A stretch of 64,000 nucleotides of DNA from Aquabacterium humicola (GTDB lineage Bacteria > Pseudomonadota > Gammaproteobacteria > Burkholderiales > Burkholderiaceae_C), in the NCBI RefSeq assembly GCF_030167915.1, contig NZ_JARGNB010000001.1:1426001-1490000 (forward strand). The letters are read 5' to 3'. Shown here piece by piece: positions 22,018-31,429 of the stretch. Made by a program: the position numbers and the translations under genes. Within the stretch, counting starts at the first letter, position 1; the number at the start of each line of letters is the position of its first letter. The notes under the pieces are model-generated. The model was not told the origin of the DNA. It saw only the letters and a program-made list of their open reading frames with translations, and ran no database searches.

Positions 22018-22608
22018 GCCCCGGACCACGTTTTCGCCGTAAGTGCTTGATTTTTCAGAGTTTACCCGGGCATTCCCGGTGTTCTCGTGGTGGCGGGCCG
22101 TACCGGGCCTGCCGACAAGCGTTGATGCAACACCCGTGAACGGGCCGCAGGCGCCCTCGCCGTAGCGACGGCGCGGCAGCATGGTCCGGGTGGAAGAGAA
22201 ACGTCGCCAACAGCCGTCCCGTCATTGGGAAGAAACCAGCTCATGGGCGGCAGAGCGGCGCCGACGATCGAATCGTCGTGCACCGGTCTGTCGTCCGCGT
22301 CGAGGCCCGCGGTTCGCATGCCTGCCCACCCCCTTGTCCGACCCCGCGCCGATCATGGCGCGGCGCGCTCCTGCGCGCGCGGCAAGCCCGGGCGCAGTCG
22401 CGACGCCGACCGCCGCAACGACGCATGCGGCCCCGCTGCACCCTTGATCGCCTGACGGCGATCTCACCGCAGTCCAGGGCGATTCCTCACTCGGCTTCCA
22501 GCGCGCATCTCGTGCATCGAAAAAGAGTCGCCAGCCCGTCCGCGGGCCGGTGACCGGACCGACGTGCGCGGCCGCCAAGCAGCGGCGCGCGTGCGATGAG
22601 GAGTGCAC
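22018..22608 (+). promoter_or_regulatory. rne: Long structured 5' leader of rne
   Basis: This 590-bp stretch holds no convincing gene. It contains several perfect hairpins: CGCCGT/ACGGCG at about 22159-22174, CGACGAT-CGA-ATCGTCG at 22262-22278, and GATCGCC-TGAC-GGCGATC at 22446-22463. GTCCG/CGGAC arms lie near 22538-22559. In E. coli, rne has a 361-nt leader whose hairpins let RNase E cut its own mRNA and autoregulate. The same divergent rluC/rne arrangement and a still longer leader suggest equivalent autoregulation here. This is inference; no sequence identity to the E. coli leader is claimed. Confidence 0.55.
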
Positions 22609-25575
22609 ATGAAGCGCATGCTGATCAATGCCACGCAGCCGGAAGAACGGCGCCTGGCGATCGTCGACGGGCAGAAGCTGCTCGACTTCGAGACCGAGAT
22701 CGAGGGCCGCGAACAACGCAAGGGCAACATCTACAAGGCCGTCGTGACCCGCGTCGAGCCTTCGCTCGAAGCCTGTTTCGTCGACTACGGCGAGGACCGC
22801 CACGGCTTCCTGCCGTTCAAGGAGATCTCGAAACAGTTCTTCCGCGACGGCATCGAACTGAAGAACGCGACCATCAAGGACGCGATCAAGGAAGGCCAGG
22901 AACTGCTGGTCCAGGTGGAGAAGGAAGAGCGCGGCAACAAGGGCGCGGCGCTGACCACCTTCATCTCGCTGGCCGGCCGCTACCTCGTGCTGATGCCCAA
23001 CAACCCGCGCGGCGGCGGCGTGTCGCGCCGCATCGAGGGCGAGGACCGCGAGGAGCTGAAGGAGAACCTCGAGCAGCTCGACTACCCGAAGGGCATGAGC
23101 CTGATCGCCCGCACCGCCGGCATCGGCCGTTCCGCCGCCGAGCTGCAGTGGGACCTGAACTACATGCTCAAGCTGTGGTCGGCGATCGACGCGGCGAGCA
23201 AGGCCGGCAAGGGCGCCTTCCTGATCTACCAGGAGTCGTCGCTGGTGATCCGGGCGATCCGCGACTACTTCACGTCGGACATCGGCGAGATCCTGATCGA
23301 CACCGACGACATCTACGATCAGGCGCAGCAGTTCATGAACCACGTGATGCCGGACTCGGCCTCGCGTGTGAAGCGCTACCGCGACGACGCGGCGCTGTTC
23401 AGCCGCTTCCAGATCGAGCACCAGATCGAGACCGCGTTCTCGCGCACCGTGAACCTGCCGGCCGGCGGCGCGATCGTCATCGACCACACCGAGGCGCTGG
23501 TCTCGGTCGACGTCAACTCCGCCCGCGCGACGCGCGGCGGCGACATCGAGGAAACCGCGACCCGCACCAACCTGGAAGCCGCCGACGAGATCGCGCGCCA
23601 GATGCGGCTGCGCGACCTCGGCGGCCTGATCGTCGTCGACTTCATCGACATGGAGGAGTCGAAGAACCGCCGCGAGGTCGAGCAGCGCCTGCGCGACGCG
23701 ATGCGCCAGGACCGGGCCCGCGTGCAGTTCTCGTCGATCAGCAAGTTCGGCCTGCTGGAGCTCAGCCGCCAGCGGCTGCGCCCGGCGCTGTCCGAAGGCA
23801 ACCACATCACCTGCCCGCGCTGCAACGGCACCGGCCACATCCGCGACACCGAGTCCTCCGCGCTGCAGATCCTGCGCATCATCCAGGAGGAGTCGATGAA
23901 GGACAACACCGCCGCCGTGCACGTGCAGGTGCCGGTGGAGGTGACCTCGTTCCTGCTGAACGAGAAGCGCACCGAGATCACGAAGATCGAGCTGAAGCAG
24001 CGCGTCACCGTGCTGCTGGTGCCGAACAAGCACCTCGAGACGCCGAACTACAAGCTCGAGCGCCTGCGCCACGACGACCCGCGCCTGGAAAACCTGCAGG
24101 CCAGCTACACGATGATCGAGGAGCCGGACGACGAGGTCTCGATCTCGCGCCGACGCGACGCCAACGAACGCGCGAAGCCGAAGCAGGAGCCGGTGATCAA
24201 GGGCGTGCTGCCCGACCAGCCGGCACCGATCGCACCGCCGAAGGAAACCAAGCCCGAGCCGGTGGCCGCGGCGGCGGTCGTCCCGGCCCCGATCAGCGCA
24301 CCGCCGCCGACCCCCAGCTGGGCCAGCCCGGCGCCGGCCGCGGCCGGCGGCGGCTTCTTCGCGTGGATCAAGAAGCTCTTCGGCGCGCCGCCACCGGCGC
24401 CGGCGCCTGAACCGGTGGTCGCGGCCGCGGCCGCGCAGCCCGCTGCCGCAACGCCGGTGGCCGGTGACAAGCGCGAAGGCCGTCGCGGCGAACGCGGTGG
24501 CCGCGGCGAACGCGGAGGCGAGCGTGGCGAACGCGGTGGACGCGGGCGCGACGGTGGCCGTGGTGAGGGCCGTGGTGAGGGCCGTGGCGCTGAAGGCCGC
24601 AGCGAGCGCGGCGAACAGCGCCGGGGCGAAGCGCGCGGCGAGGGCCGCGGTGCCGAAGGGCGTCCCGAAGGTCGCGGTCCGCGTGAAGGTCGTGAAGGTC
24701 GTGAAGGTCGTGAAGGTCGCGAGGGTCGTGAGGGCCGCGAGGCGCGCGACCAGCGCCGCGGTGAACGTCCGGCCGAGTCGGACGCGCCGCGCCGCGGGCC
24801 GCGTCCCGAACGCGAAGCCCGGCCGGTCGAGACCGACGAGACGCTGGCTGCTGCCGAGCTGGCGCCGGTCGACGCCCTGGCAACGGGCGAGGCGGCCGAG
24901 GGCGGTGAGCGCGACGAACAGCGCCGCCGGCGCCGCCGTCGGGGCGGCCGCGGCGGTCGCGGTGACGAGACCGGTGCGCCGGGCACCGGCGAGGGCGCCG
25001 AAGGCCTCGAGCATGCCGAGGGAGCCGAACCCGTCGCCCCGCGCGACGATGCCGACACCGCGAGCATCGCCGAGCCCGCACCGGCCGGAACCGACGAGAC
25101 CGCCGGCGAAGGCCGTCGCCGTGGCCGTGGCCGCGATCGCTTCCGCCGCGAACGCCGCGAGGACGAGGCCGGCACGGAGATGACGGGCGAGGCCGCTGCC
25201 GAGCAGGCCACCGAAACGCCCGCCGCCGAGCTGGCGCCCGCCGCGGATGCCGGCGCGCTGCCGCTGGTCACCGACGCCGAGCCGGCAGCGGTCTCGACGC
25301 GTGCCACGCTGGCCCGCGCCGAGCCCTTCGTGCTGCCGATGGACGACCTGCAGCGCATCGCCGAGGGCTCGGGCCTGCAGTGGGTGAACTCGGACCCCGA
25401 GAAGATCCGCGCCGTTCAGGAAGCCATCGCCGCCACGCCGGCGCCGGTGCATGTGCCGCGCGAGCGCAAGCCGGTGGCGCTGGTCGATGAGGGCCCGCTG
25501 GTGCTCGTCGAGACGCGCAAGGACCTGTCGCAGCTGAAGCTGCCCTTCGAGGCCGGCACCACGACCGCCGCCTGA
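22609..25575 (+). CDS. rne: Ribonuclease E
   Basis: The 988-residue endoribonuclease organises the RNA degradosome. The N-terminal half has an S1 domain (about 38-125), the 5'-sensor/RNase H region, the DNase I-like catalytic core with metal-binding Asp in [12 protein letters not shown] and [14 protein letters not shown], and a zinc-link CPRCNG (Cys402 and Cys405). The C-terminal half (about 520-930) is an unstructured Arg/Glu/Gly scaffold with internal tandem repeats. It ends in a conserved-looking tail around [16 protein letters not shown]. The ATG at 22609 follows GAGGAG at 22598-22603; a GTG two codons earlier overlaps that ribosome site. It cleaves single-stranded AU-rich RNA, matures rRNA and tRNA, and probably controls its own mRNA through the long leader. 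Confidence 0.97.
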   Translation: MKRMLINATQPEERRLAIVDGQKLLDFETEIEGREQRKGNIYKAVVTRVEPSLEACFVDYGEDRHGFLPFKEISKQFFRDGIELKNATIKDAIKEGQELLVQVEKEERGNKGAALTTFISLAGRYLVLMPNNPRGGGVSRRIEGEDREELKENLEQLDYPKGMSLIARTAGIGRSAAELQWDLNYMLKLWSAIDAASKAGKGAFLIYQESSLVIRAIRDYFTSDIGEILIDTDDIYDQAQQFMNHVMPDSASRVKRYRDDAALFSRFQIEHQIETAFSRTVNLPAGGAIVIDHTEALVSVDVNSARATRGGDIEETATRTNLEAADEIARQMRLRDLGGLIVVDFIDMEESKNRREVEQRLRDAMRQDRARVQFSSISKFGLLELSRQRLRPALSEGNHITCPRCNGTGHIRDTESSALQILRIIQEESMKDNTAAVHVQVPVEVTSFLLNEKRTEITKIELKQRVTVLLVPNKHLETPNYKLERLRHDDPRLENLQASYTMIEEPDDEVSISRRRDANERAKPKQEPVIKGVLPDQPAPIAPPKETKPEPVAAAAVVPAPISAPPPTPSWASPAPAAAGGGFFAWIKKLFGAPPPAPAPEPVVAAAAAQPAAATPVAGDKREGRRGERGGRGERGGERGERGGRGRDGGRGEGRGEGRGAEGRSERGEQRRGEARGEGRGAEGRPEGRGPREGREGREGREGREGREGREARDQRRGERPAESDAPRRGPRPEREARPVETDETLAAAELAPVDALATGEAAEGGERDEQRRRRRRRGGRGGRGDETGAPGTGEGAEGLEHAEGAEPVAPRDDADTASIAEPAPAGTDETAGEGRRRGRGRDRFRRERREDEAGTEMTGEAAAEQATETPAAELAPAADAGALPLVTDAEPAAVSTRATLARAEPFVLPMDDLQRIAEGSGLQWVNSDPEKIRAVQEAIAATPAPVHVPRERKPVALVDEGPLVLVETRKDLSQLKLPFEAGTTTAA
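24682..24744 (+). repeat. 9-bp tandem repeat in the rne scaffold region
   Basis: Seven consecutive 9-bp units encode Arg-Glu-Gly triplets (the last ends Arg-Glu-Ala), residues about 692-712 of RNase E. The first four units are identical (CGTGAAGGT); the last three carry synonymous or near-synonymous changes. A shorter GGCCGTGGTGAG repeat occurs near 24560-24590. Unit identity at the DNA level suggests recent slippage expansion, with length changes kept in frame. Confidence 0.85.
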
Positions 25576-25706
25576 CGGTCGCGCGGTATCGCCGCATGCG
25601 CCGGCCCGGCGCGCGCGGCGCGACCGCGTCGGCGCGCGCTTGAGCGCGGTCGATGCGAGCCCTGAAGCTGCCGGCGCGGCGATGTTGCCGCGCCCCGGAT
25701 GGCTTC

Positions 25707-26267
25707 ATGAACCTTGCCCTTCGACACGCCCTGCCGGCACTCGCGCTGTGCTCGCTCGCCGGCGCCCTGCTGTCGGCCTGTTATGTCGTGCCGGTCGATC
25801 CCCGCACCGGCCGGCCGCTGTCTTATGACGGCCCGCAAACGCCCGTCTTCATCGTGCCGCCGGCCCCGGCGGCGGCTGCGCCGATGGTGATCGCCCCGCC
25901 CGCGCCCACCACGCTGCAGGCGCGGCTCTACCCGTTGAACAAGGAAGCCAATACCGGCGGGCTGCTGACCGCGCAGGTGGTCGACAGCCACACCGGCCGC
26001 GGCAGCATCACGCTGGCCTACCGCGGCGCGCTGCTGCAGGGCGAGTCGACGCGGGTCGACGGCAGCCACGGTTTCTACGGCCGCATCCACCGCGAAGTGC
26101 TGGGCCCGTCGGCGACACCGACCACCGGCCGCCGCGGCATCGCCAACGCCTACGGCGCCAACGGCATCAACGCGCAGTGCGAGTACGTCGTCACCGGGGC
26201 ATCGATCGGCACCGGAGCCTGCCTGTTCTCAGACGGCGCCAAGTACCAGATGCACTTCGGGCAATGA
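25707..26267 (+). CDS. Small putative outer-membrane lipoprotein, unknown function
   Basis: I do not recognise this 186-residue protein. It has a lipoprotein signal with lipobox LLSAC and Cys25, then a Pro/Ala-rich stretch (about 40-72), and a compact domain beginning TLQARLYPLNKEANTGGLL. That segment, with later VVDSHTGRGSITLAYRG and GRRGIANAYGANG, looks like a small beta-rich fold. The ATG at 25707 was chosen because it starts the signal peptide; an earlier in-frame ATG adds 18 unlikely residues. Two Cys near the C-terminus (AQCEYV and GACLF) could pair. It follows rne by 131 bp and converges with nagZ. Confidence 0.7.
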   Translation: MNLALRHALPALALCSLAGALLSACYVVPVDPRTGRPLSYDGPQTPVFIVPPAPAAAAPMVIAPPAPTTLQARLYPLNKEANTGGLLTAQVVDSHTGRGSITLAYRGALLQGESTRVDGSHGFYGRIHREVLGPSATPTTGRRGIANAYGANGINAQCEYVVTGASIGTGACLFSDGAKYQMHFGQ

Positions 26268-26290
26268 CGTCGGGCCATGTCGCCCGAAGT
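26255..26290. terminator. Inverted repeat between convergent lipoprotein gene and nagZ
   Basis: ACTTCGGGC (26255-26263) and GCCCGAAGT (26282-26290) are perfect 9-bp arms around an 18-nt loop. The left arm overlaps the last codons of the lipoprotein gene. There is no U-tract. The position between converging genes (nagZ stop at 26313) suggests a bidirectional transcript end or a 3' stabilising hairpin. Confidence 0.5.
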
Positions 26291-26312
26291 CAGCGGCCGA
26301 CTCGAAGGCGAC

Positions 26313-27431
26313 TCAGGGCAGGCGCTCGAGCGCGTGCTGGTAGGCCGGGTGATGCATCAGCTCGTCCCACGGCAGCGGCGGCGTCAGCGGCAGCAGGTCC
26401 AGCCGCCGCGCCTCGCTCACCGCGTCGGGTTGCCACGCACCGCGCCCGGCGGCCTCGAGCAGGCCGTCGAGCAGCACATCGACCGGCGCGCCGCCGTCGA
26501 CGATCGACTGGTTGCACAGCAGCACCATGTCGCAGCCGGCGTTCAGCGCGGCGATACCGCCGTCGAGCGCACTGCCGGCGGCCCGGGCGCCGGCCATGCT
26601 CAGGTCGTCGCTGATGATCGCGCCCTGGAAGCCGATGCGCCCGCGCAGGATCTCGCGCAGCCAGCGCGCCGAGAAGCCGGCTGGCCAGCTGTCGATCTTC
26701 GGGAACACGATGTGCGCCGGCATCACGCTGGTCAGCGTGTCCGACAGCCAGTCGTAGGGCCGTACGTCCTCGGCCAGGATGGCCTTCAGCGACCGCTTGT
26801 CCATCGGCAGCTCGAAGTGGCTGTCGGCCGCCGCGTAGCCGTGCGCGGGAAAGTGCTTGCCGCAATTGGCCATGCCGGCGAGCAGCAGACCGTGCATCAG
26901 GCTCTTGGCCAGCAACGCGACGACGCGCGGGTCGCGGTGCATCGCACGGTCGCCGATGACTTCGCTGTGGCCATGGTCGAGGTCGACCACCGGTGTGTAG
27001 CTCAGGTCGACACCGCAGGCGCGCAGCTCGGCACCGAGCACGTAGCCAGCCGCGCTGGCCGCCGCGGTCGCCCGCATCGCGTCCTTCATCCACAGCTCGC
27101 CGAGCACGCGCATCGGCGGCAGGTGGGTGAAGCCGTCGCGGCGGAAACGCTGCACCCGCCCGCCCTCATGATCGACGGTGACCAGCAGGTCGGCCCGCAA
27201 GGCCTTGACCTCGGCAGTCACCGCGGTCAGCTGGGCGCGGTCACGGAAGTTGCGGGTGAAGAAGATGAGGCCGCCGCACATCGGGTGCAGCAGGCGGCGC
27301 CGGTCGTCGTGGTTCAGCTCGTGGCCGGCGATGTCGATCACCACCGGGCTGTGGCCGCCAAGCGGGCCGCTGAAAGCGTCGTCGCGGCCGTCGTCCGGTT
27401 GGCGTTCGTGGCCGCTGTCTTTGGCTGTCAT
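26313..27431 (-). CDS. nagZ: Beta-N-acetylhexosaminidase NagZ
   Basis: The 372-residue glycoside hydrolase family 3 enzyme removes GlcNAc from 1,6-anhydro-muropeptides during cytoplasmic cell-wall recycling. Motifs include [13 protein letters not shown], the catalytic-loop segment [15 protein letters not shown], and the nucleophile Asp in [13 protein letters not shown]. The usual family loop is KHFPGHG; here the Gly before the catalytic His is Ala. A start at 27431 overlaps the acpS stop as ATGA. The resulting N-terminus has about 26 extra polar residues before the conserved VVIDIAG, so a later start is possible. It is the last gene of the lepA operon string. Confidence 0.93.
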   Translation of the reverse strand: MTAKDSGHERQPDDGRDDAFSGPLGGHSPVVIDIAGHELNHDDRRRLLHPMCGGLIFFTRNFRDRAQLTAVTAEVKALRADLLVTVDHEGGRVQRFRRDGFTHLPPMRVLGELWMKDAMRATAAASAAGYVLGAELRACGVDLSYTPVVDLDHGHSEVIGDRAMHRDPRVVALLAKSLMHGLLLAGMANCGKHFPAHGYAAADSHFELPMDKRSLKAILAEDVRPYDWLSDTLTSVMPAHIVFPKIDSWPAGFSARWLREILRGRIGFQGAIISDDLSMAGARAAGSALDGGIAALNAGCDMVLLCNQSIVDGGAPVDVLLDGLLEAAGRGAWQPDAVSEARRLDLLPLTPPLPWDELMHHPAYQHALERLP

Positions 27432-27841
27432 GGCTTGTCTTGAGGGTGCTCGATGGACTCGACGACCACGAAGGAGGCGGCGTACTCGGTCTCGTCGGTC
27501 ACCGTGACGTGGCCGCGCAGTCGGCGCTCGGCGAACCAGTCGGCCAGCGCGCCGTCCAGGCGCAGCACCGGCTGGCCGCTGGGCAGGTTCAGGATCTCGC
27601 AGGCACGCCAGGTCATCGGCATGCGAAGGCCCAGGCCGATGGCTTTCGAGAACGCCTCCTTCGCGGAGAAGCGCGTCGCGAGGTAGGCGACGCCGCGCGC
27701 TTCGACGCGCGCGCGTCGCGCGTGGAAGACCTGCAGCTCGCGCGGCCCCAGCACCTTCTCGGCGAAACGATCGCCGCGGCGCTCCAGCGTCGCGCGGATG
27801 CGGCGCAGGTCGCAGATGTCCGTGCCGATGCCGTAGATCAT
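27428..27841 (-). CDS. acpS: Holo-[acyl-carrier-protein] synthase AcpS
   Basis: The 137-residue phosphopantetheinyl transferase moves 4'-phosphopantetheine from CoA to the Ser of acyl carrier protein. Motifs are [15 protein letters not shown] at the N-terminus (Mg-binding Asp) and [15 protein letters not shown] (Glu and Lys of the active site). It is the standard length. The start overlaps the pdxJ stop by 4 bp and the stop overlaps nagZ by 4 bp, giving coupled translation through pdxJ-acpS-nagZ. Its substrate AcpP is encoded at 40.3-40.5 kb on the same strand. Confidence 0.96.
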   Translation of the reverse strand: MIYGIGTDICDLRRIRATLERRGDRFAEKVLGPRELQVFHARRARVEARGVAYLATRFSAKEAFSKAIGLGLRMPMTWRACEILNLPSGQPVLRLDGALADWFAERRLRGHVTVTDETEYAASFVVVESIEHPQDKP

Positions 27842-28629
27842 CGAGCCGGCGCAAAGGCTCTCTGGATGCAGCGCTGGTAGTCGCGCACGGTTTGTGCGAG
27901 GCCGAGCTCGAGCGCGTCGGCGATCAGCGCATGACCGATCGACACCTCGAGCACGCCGGGCACCGCGCGCAGGAAGTCGGCGAGGTTCGCGCGGTTGAGG
28001 TCGTGGCCGGCGTTGAGCTGCAGGCCGGCGGCGAGCGCCGCGTCGGCCGCAGCGGTGAAGCGCGCCAGCACGCCCGCCTGCTCGGGCGTGCCGTGCGCGC
28101 TGGCGTAGGTCTCGGTGTAGAGCTCGACGCGCTCGGCGCCGGTCGAGCGCGCGGCGGCCATCGCCTCGGGCAGCGGGTCCATGAACAGGCTCACGCGCAC
28201 GCCCAGGGCCTGCGCTTCGGCGACCAGCGGCCGCAGGCGCGCGAGGTCCGCCGGGAAGCTCCAGCCGTGGTCGGAGGTGAACTGGCCTTCCGAATCGGGC
28301 ACGAAGGTCACCTGGTGCGGCTTCAGCGCGCGCACGAAGTCCATCAGGTTGTGGAACGGGTTGCCCTCGATGTTGAACTCGGCCTCGGGCCAGGCCTTCA
28401 GCAGCGCGGCCAGGTCGTGCACGTCCTGCGCGCGGATGTGGCGCGCATCGGGCCGCGGGTGCACGGTGATGCCCTGGGCGCCGGCTTCGAGCGCGATGCG
28501 CGACAGTTTCACGACGTCCGGGATGCCCAGGTGCCGCGTATTGCGCAGCAGCGCGATCTTGTTGACGTTGACCGACAGCGCGGTGCGCTGCGTCCGGGCA
28601 CCGGCTTCCGGGGCGACGAGCGGATTCAT
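27838..28629 (-). CDS. pdxJ: Pyridoxine 5'-phosphate synthase PdxJ
   Basis: The 263-residue TIM-barrel enzyme condenses 3-amino-2-oxopropyl phosphate with 1-deoxyxylulose 5-phosphate in vitamin B6 synthesis. Family motifs include [15 protein letters not shown] near the N-terminus, [21 protein letters not shown], and [15 protein letters not shown] with the catalytic His. About 19 residues precede the conserved LSVNVNK segment. It lies 7 bp after recO and overlaps acpS by 4 bp, matching the era-recO-pdxJ-acpS order seen in enterobacteria and betaproteobacteria. Confidence 0.96.
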   Translation of the reverse strand: MNPLVAPEAGARTQRTALSVNVNKIALLRNTRHLGIPDVVKLSRIALEAGAQGITVHPRPDARHIRAQDVHDLAALLKAWPEAEFNIEGNPFHNLMDFVRALKPHQVTFVPDSEGQFTSDHGWSFPADLARLRPLVAEAQALGVRVSLFMDPLPEAMAAARSTGAERVELYTETYASAHGTPEQAGVLARFTAAADAALAAGLQLNAGHDLNRANLADFLRAVPGVLEVSIGHALIADALELGLAQTVRDYQRCIQRAFAPAR

Positions 28630-28636
28630 CGAGGGT

Positions 28637-29386
28637 TCAGTCCTTGTCGAGCAGGCGGCGCACGTCGAGCATCGCGGCGCGCGTGCGCAGGTGCGGCGAG
28701 CCGAGATGATAGTGAAGCAGCGAGCGCAGCTGCGGCTTCAGCGCGGCCAGCACCGACGGGGCGCTGATGCGCAGCCCTTCGAGGTCGTCGGCATCGAGCG
28801 CCGCTTGCAGCGCCAGCCACTGGCCACCGTCGAGTGCGCTGTCCGCGAAGGCGACCAGGCCCGCCTCCGCGCGCAGCTGATAGCCGCGCCCGGGGTGCAC
28901 CGGCTGCTGCGTCGCGGTGTCGCAGGCGAGGTCGGGCAGCACGCCGGTCTCGCGCAGCAGCAGCAGCTCGAACGCCCGCAGGGGGCCCTCTTCCTCGCCG
29001 CCGAGGGCCAGCGCATGCAGCGTCTCGGCGTAGGCATCGAACAGCAGCGCATGCGCGTCCTGCCGCGCCAGCAGCTTCATCAGCAGCTCGTTAAGGTAGA
29101 AGCCGGCGAACAGCCGCGGCGCCGGCAGCACGACGCCTCCGGCGGCATATTCCGCGGCGCGCAGGGTCAGGATGTCGCTGCCTTCGTCGGCCTTCGGCCG
29201 GCTCAGCGTGACCGCGATGCGCTGGAAGGGCAGCAGCACCGCGCGCAGCTGCGAGTACGGCCGCTTGGCGCCCTTGGCGACGACCGCCACGCGGCCCTGC
29301 TCGCGCGTGAAGAGCTCGAGGATCAGGCTGGTCTCGCTCCAGTCCCACTGGTGCAGCACGAAGGCCGGCTGCGCGCCGGACTTCAT
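28637..29386 (-). CDS. recO: DNA repair protein RecO
   Basis: The 249-residue protein acts in the RecFOR pathway, loading RecA at single-stranded gaps. The N-terminal OB-fold is visible from [19 protein letters not shown] to [17 protein letters not shown], followed by the helical domain with [18 protein letters not shown]. The start ATG at 29386 overlaps the era stop as ATGA. A run of upstream in-frame codons lies inside era and is not part of the gene. The four-Cys zinc site of some RecO proteins is not evident. Confidence 0.94.
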   Translation of the reverse strand: MKSGAQPAFVLHQWDWSETSLILELFTREQGRVAVVAKGAKRPYSQLRAVLLPFQRIAVTLSRPKADEGSDILTLRAAEYAAGGVVLPAPRLFAGFYLNELLMKLLARQDAHALLFDAYAETLHALALGGEEEGPLRAFELLLLRETGVLPDLACDTATQQPVHPGRGYQLRAEAGLVAFADSALDGGQWLALQAALDADDLEGLRISAPSVLAALKPQLRSLLHYHLGSPHLRTRAAMLDVRRLLDKD

Positions 29387-30291
29387 TCGTAGCCGTAGGA
29401 GCGCAGATGCTCCTCGTCGTCGGCCCAGCCCGATCGCACCTTGACCCACAGCTCGAGGAAAACCTTGGCATCCATCAGCCGCTCGAGGTCCTGGCGCGCT
29501 TCGCTGCCGATGCGCTTCAGGCGCTCGCCGCCGTCGCCGATGACCATGCCCTTGTGCGCGTCGCGCTCGACGATGATGGTCGCGGCGATGCGGCGCAGGT
29601 TGCCTTCCTCCTCGTACTTGTCGATGACGACCGTCGAGCTGTACGGCAGCTCGTCGCCGGTCAGGCGGAAGAGCTTCTCGCGGATCAGCTCGGCGGCGAG
29701 GAAACGGTCGCTGCGGTCGGTCAGCGCATCGGCCTCGTAGAACCACGGCTGCTCGGGCAGGTAGGGCGACACGATCTTCAGCAGGCGCTCGATGTCGGCC
29801 TTCTGGCGCGCCGACAGCGGCACGAACTCCGCGAAGGGGTGTCGTTCCTGCATGCTCTTGAGCCAGGGCAGCAGGTCGGCGCGGCGCTGCACCGCATCGA
29901 GCTTGTTGGCGACCAGGATCGCCGGCTTGTCCTTCGGCAGCAGCGCCAGCACCTTGGCATCGTCCAGCCCGAAGCGGCCGGCCTCGACGACGAAAAGCAC
30001 GACATCGACGTCGGCCAGCACGCCCTGCACGGTGCGGTTCAGGCTGCGGTTGAGCGCCGTGCTGTGGCGAGTCTGGAAGCCGGGGGTGTCGACGAAGACG
30101 AACTGCGCATCGCCGTCGGTGCGCACGCCGGTGATGCGGTGGCGCGTGGTCTGCGCCTTCTTCGACGTGATGCTGATCTTCTGGCCGACCAGCGCGTTGA
30201 CCAGCGTCGACTTGCCGACGTTGGGCCGGCCGACAACGGCAATCAGGCCGCAGCGCTGCGCGGCTGCGGCGCCGGCGGAGGTTTCGCTCAT
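29383..30291 (-). CDS. era: GTPase Era
   Basis: The 302-residue protein binds 16S rRNA and helps mature the small ribosomal subunit. The GTPase domain has P-loop GRPNVGKST, switch II DTPGF, and specificity motif NKLD. The C-terminal KH domain is seen in [20 protein letters not shown]. The ATG at 30291 gives a short non-conserved N-terminus (MSETSAG) before the G domain. It follows rnc after 20 bp and overlaps recO by 4 bp, the classical rnc-era-recO arrangement. Confidence 0.97.
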   Translation of the reverse strand: MSETSAGAAAAQRCGLIAVVGRPNVGKSTLVNALVGQKISITSKKAQTTRHRITGVRTDGDAQFVFVDTPGFQTRHSTALNRSLNRTVQGVLADVDVVLFVVEAGRFGLDDAKVLALLPKDKPAILVANKLDAVQRRADLLPWLKSMQERHPFAEFVPLSARQKADIERLLKIVSPYLPEQPWFYEADALTDRSDRFLAAELIREKLFRLTGDELPYSSTVVIDKYEEEGNLRRIAATIIVERDAHKGMVIGDGGERLKRIGSEARQDLERLMDAKVFLELWVKVRSGWADDEEHLRSYGYE

Positions 30292-30311
30292 TGGGGCCTC
30301 GCGGGAAAGGT

Positions 30312-31031
30312 TCAGGAGCGCAGCGGGCCGCCAGGGCGGTCGCTGGCCTTCAGCTTGATCAGCAGGCGCCGCGCGGCTTCCTGCTCGGCGGCGCGGCGCG
30401 ATCGGCCCTCGCCCTGCTCGGAGACGCCGAGCGTCGGTGCCGCGCATTCGACCTCGAAGGTCTGCGCATGCGCCTGGCCGCGTGTCGCGACGATGCGGTA
30501 GCTCGGCACCGGAATCCGTCGCGCCTGCAGCCATTCCTGCAGTTCGGTCTTCGGGTCCTTGCTCCAGCTGTCGGCGTCGCTGCCGGCGATCAGCTCGCCG
30601 AACAGCTGCCGCACGAGCTGCAGTGCCGGCTCGAAGCCCCCATCGAGGTAGACCGCGCCGACCACGGCCTCGACCGCGTCGGCGAGGATCGACGGCCGCT
30701 GCGCGCCACCGCCCCGCGCCTCGCCTTCGGACAGCCGTAGCACCTCGGGCAGGCCGAGCTGCAAGGCAGCGCGGTGCAGGCTGTCTTCCCGCACGAGGTG
30801 GGCCCGGACGCGGGTGAGATCACCTTCGTCGGAACCGGCGAAGCGATCAAACAGCAGGCTCGACACGGCGAGGTTCAGCACGGCGTCGCCGAGGAACTCG
30901 AGCCGCTCGTTGTGGTCGGCGCCGAAGCTGCGGTGCGTCAGCGCGCGCTGCAGCAGCCCGGCGTCCTCGAACCGATGGCCGAGGCGGGCCTGCAGGGCAT
31001 CCAGTCGTTGGTCCATGTCGGCGCCGGGCAT
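30312..31031 (-). CDS. rnc: Ribonuclease III
   Basis: The 239-residue double-strand-specific endoribonuclease has the signature [11 protein letters not shown] (catalytic acidic residues) and a second acidic site in [20 protein letters not shown]-terminal dsRNA-binding domain runs from [11 protein letters not shown] to [10 protein letters not shown]. It processes rRNA precursors and structured mRNAs. Two starts are possible, 31031 and the Met at codon 6 (31016). The first is kept here. It lies 9 bp downstream of the DUF4845 gene and 20 bp before era. Confidence 0.96.
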   Translation of the reverse strand: MPGADMDQRLDALQARLGHRFEDAGLLQRALTHRSFGADHNERLEFLGDAVLNLAVSSLLFDRFAGSDEGDLTRVRAHLVREDSLHRAALQLGLPEVLRLSEGEARGGGAQRPSILADAVEAVVGAVYLDGGFEPALQLVRQLFGELIAGSDADSWSKDPKTELQEWLQARRIPVPSYRIVATRGQAHAQTFEVECAAPTLGVSEQGEGRSRRAAEQEAARRLLIKLKASDRPGGPLRS

Positions 31032-31040
31032 TCGGCAGTC

Positions 31041-31406
31041 CTACTGCGAGCGCCCTTCGTACTTGATCAGCAGGAAGACCGGCTTGATCAGCTCGACCTC
31101 CTTCTGATACGAGAAGCGGATGACCACCTTGCCCTCTTCCTTCGTGATCTCGAGGTCGGAGCCGGTGATCGACTCGATCGAATACTCGATTTCCTTCTGC
31201 CGGTCGAATGCCGCCCGAATGCCGGCCACCGTGGGCGGCGGGTTGGCGGCGATGTTGGTGACGGCCTTCTGGATCGCCTGGTACTCGATCACCGTCGGCA
31301 CGGTCCGCACGAGCACATACCCGATGAACCCGAACACGATGGCCCACATCAGCAGGCCGATCAGCGTGACGCCACGCTGGGATCGATGAACGAAGGGTCG
31401 GGTCAT
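31041..31406 (-). CDS. DUF4845 membrane-anchored protein
   Basis: The 121-residue protein has one N-terminal transmembrane helix (about 12-34) after a short positively charged segment, giving a prepilin-like start (RSQRGVTLIGLLMW). A small periplasmic domain of about 85 residues follows. The family, DUF4845 (PF16137), is regularly found between lepB and rnc in beta- and gammaproteobacteria; its function is unknown. Here it lies 23 bp after lepB and 9 bp before rnc. The GVTLIGLL segment resembles a type IV pilin signal but lacks the usual Glu at position 5. Confidence 0.88.
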   Translation of the reverse strand: MTRPFVHRSQRGVTLIGLLMWAIVFGFIGYVLVRTVPTVIEYQAIQKAVTNIAANPPPTVAGIRAAFDRQKEIEYSIESITGSDLEITKEEGKVVIRFSYQKEVELIKPVFLLIKYEGRSQ

Positions 31407-31429
31407 GGTGGGCGTGTCGAGCCGAGGGC

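Noticed and set aside
24550-24750. Short repeats in rne as a possible CRISPR array
   Set aside because: Units are 9-12 bp, contiguous, without spacers, and in frame within a coding sequence.
22222-25452. A 1076-codon minus-strand frame opposite rne
   Set aside because: Complement of the Arg/Glu/Gly-rich rne sequence; translation is repetitive and has no family features.
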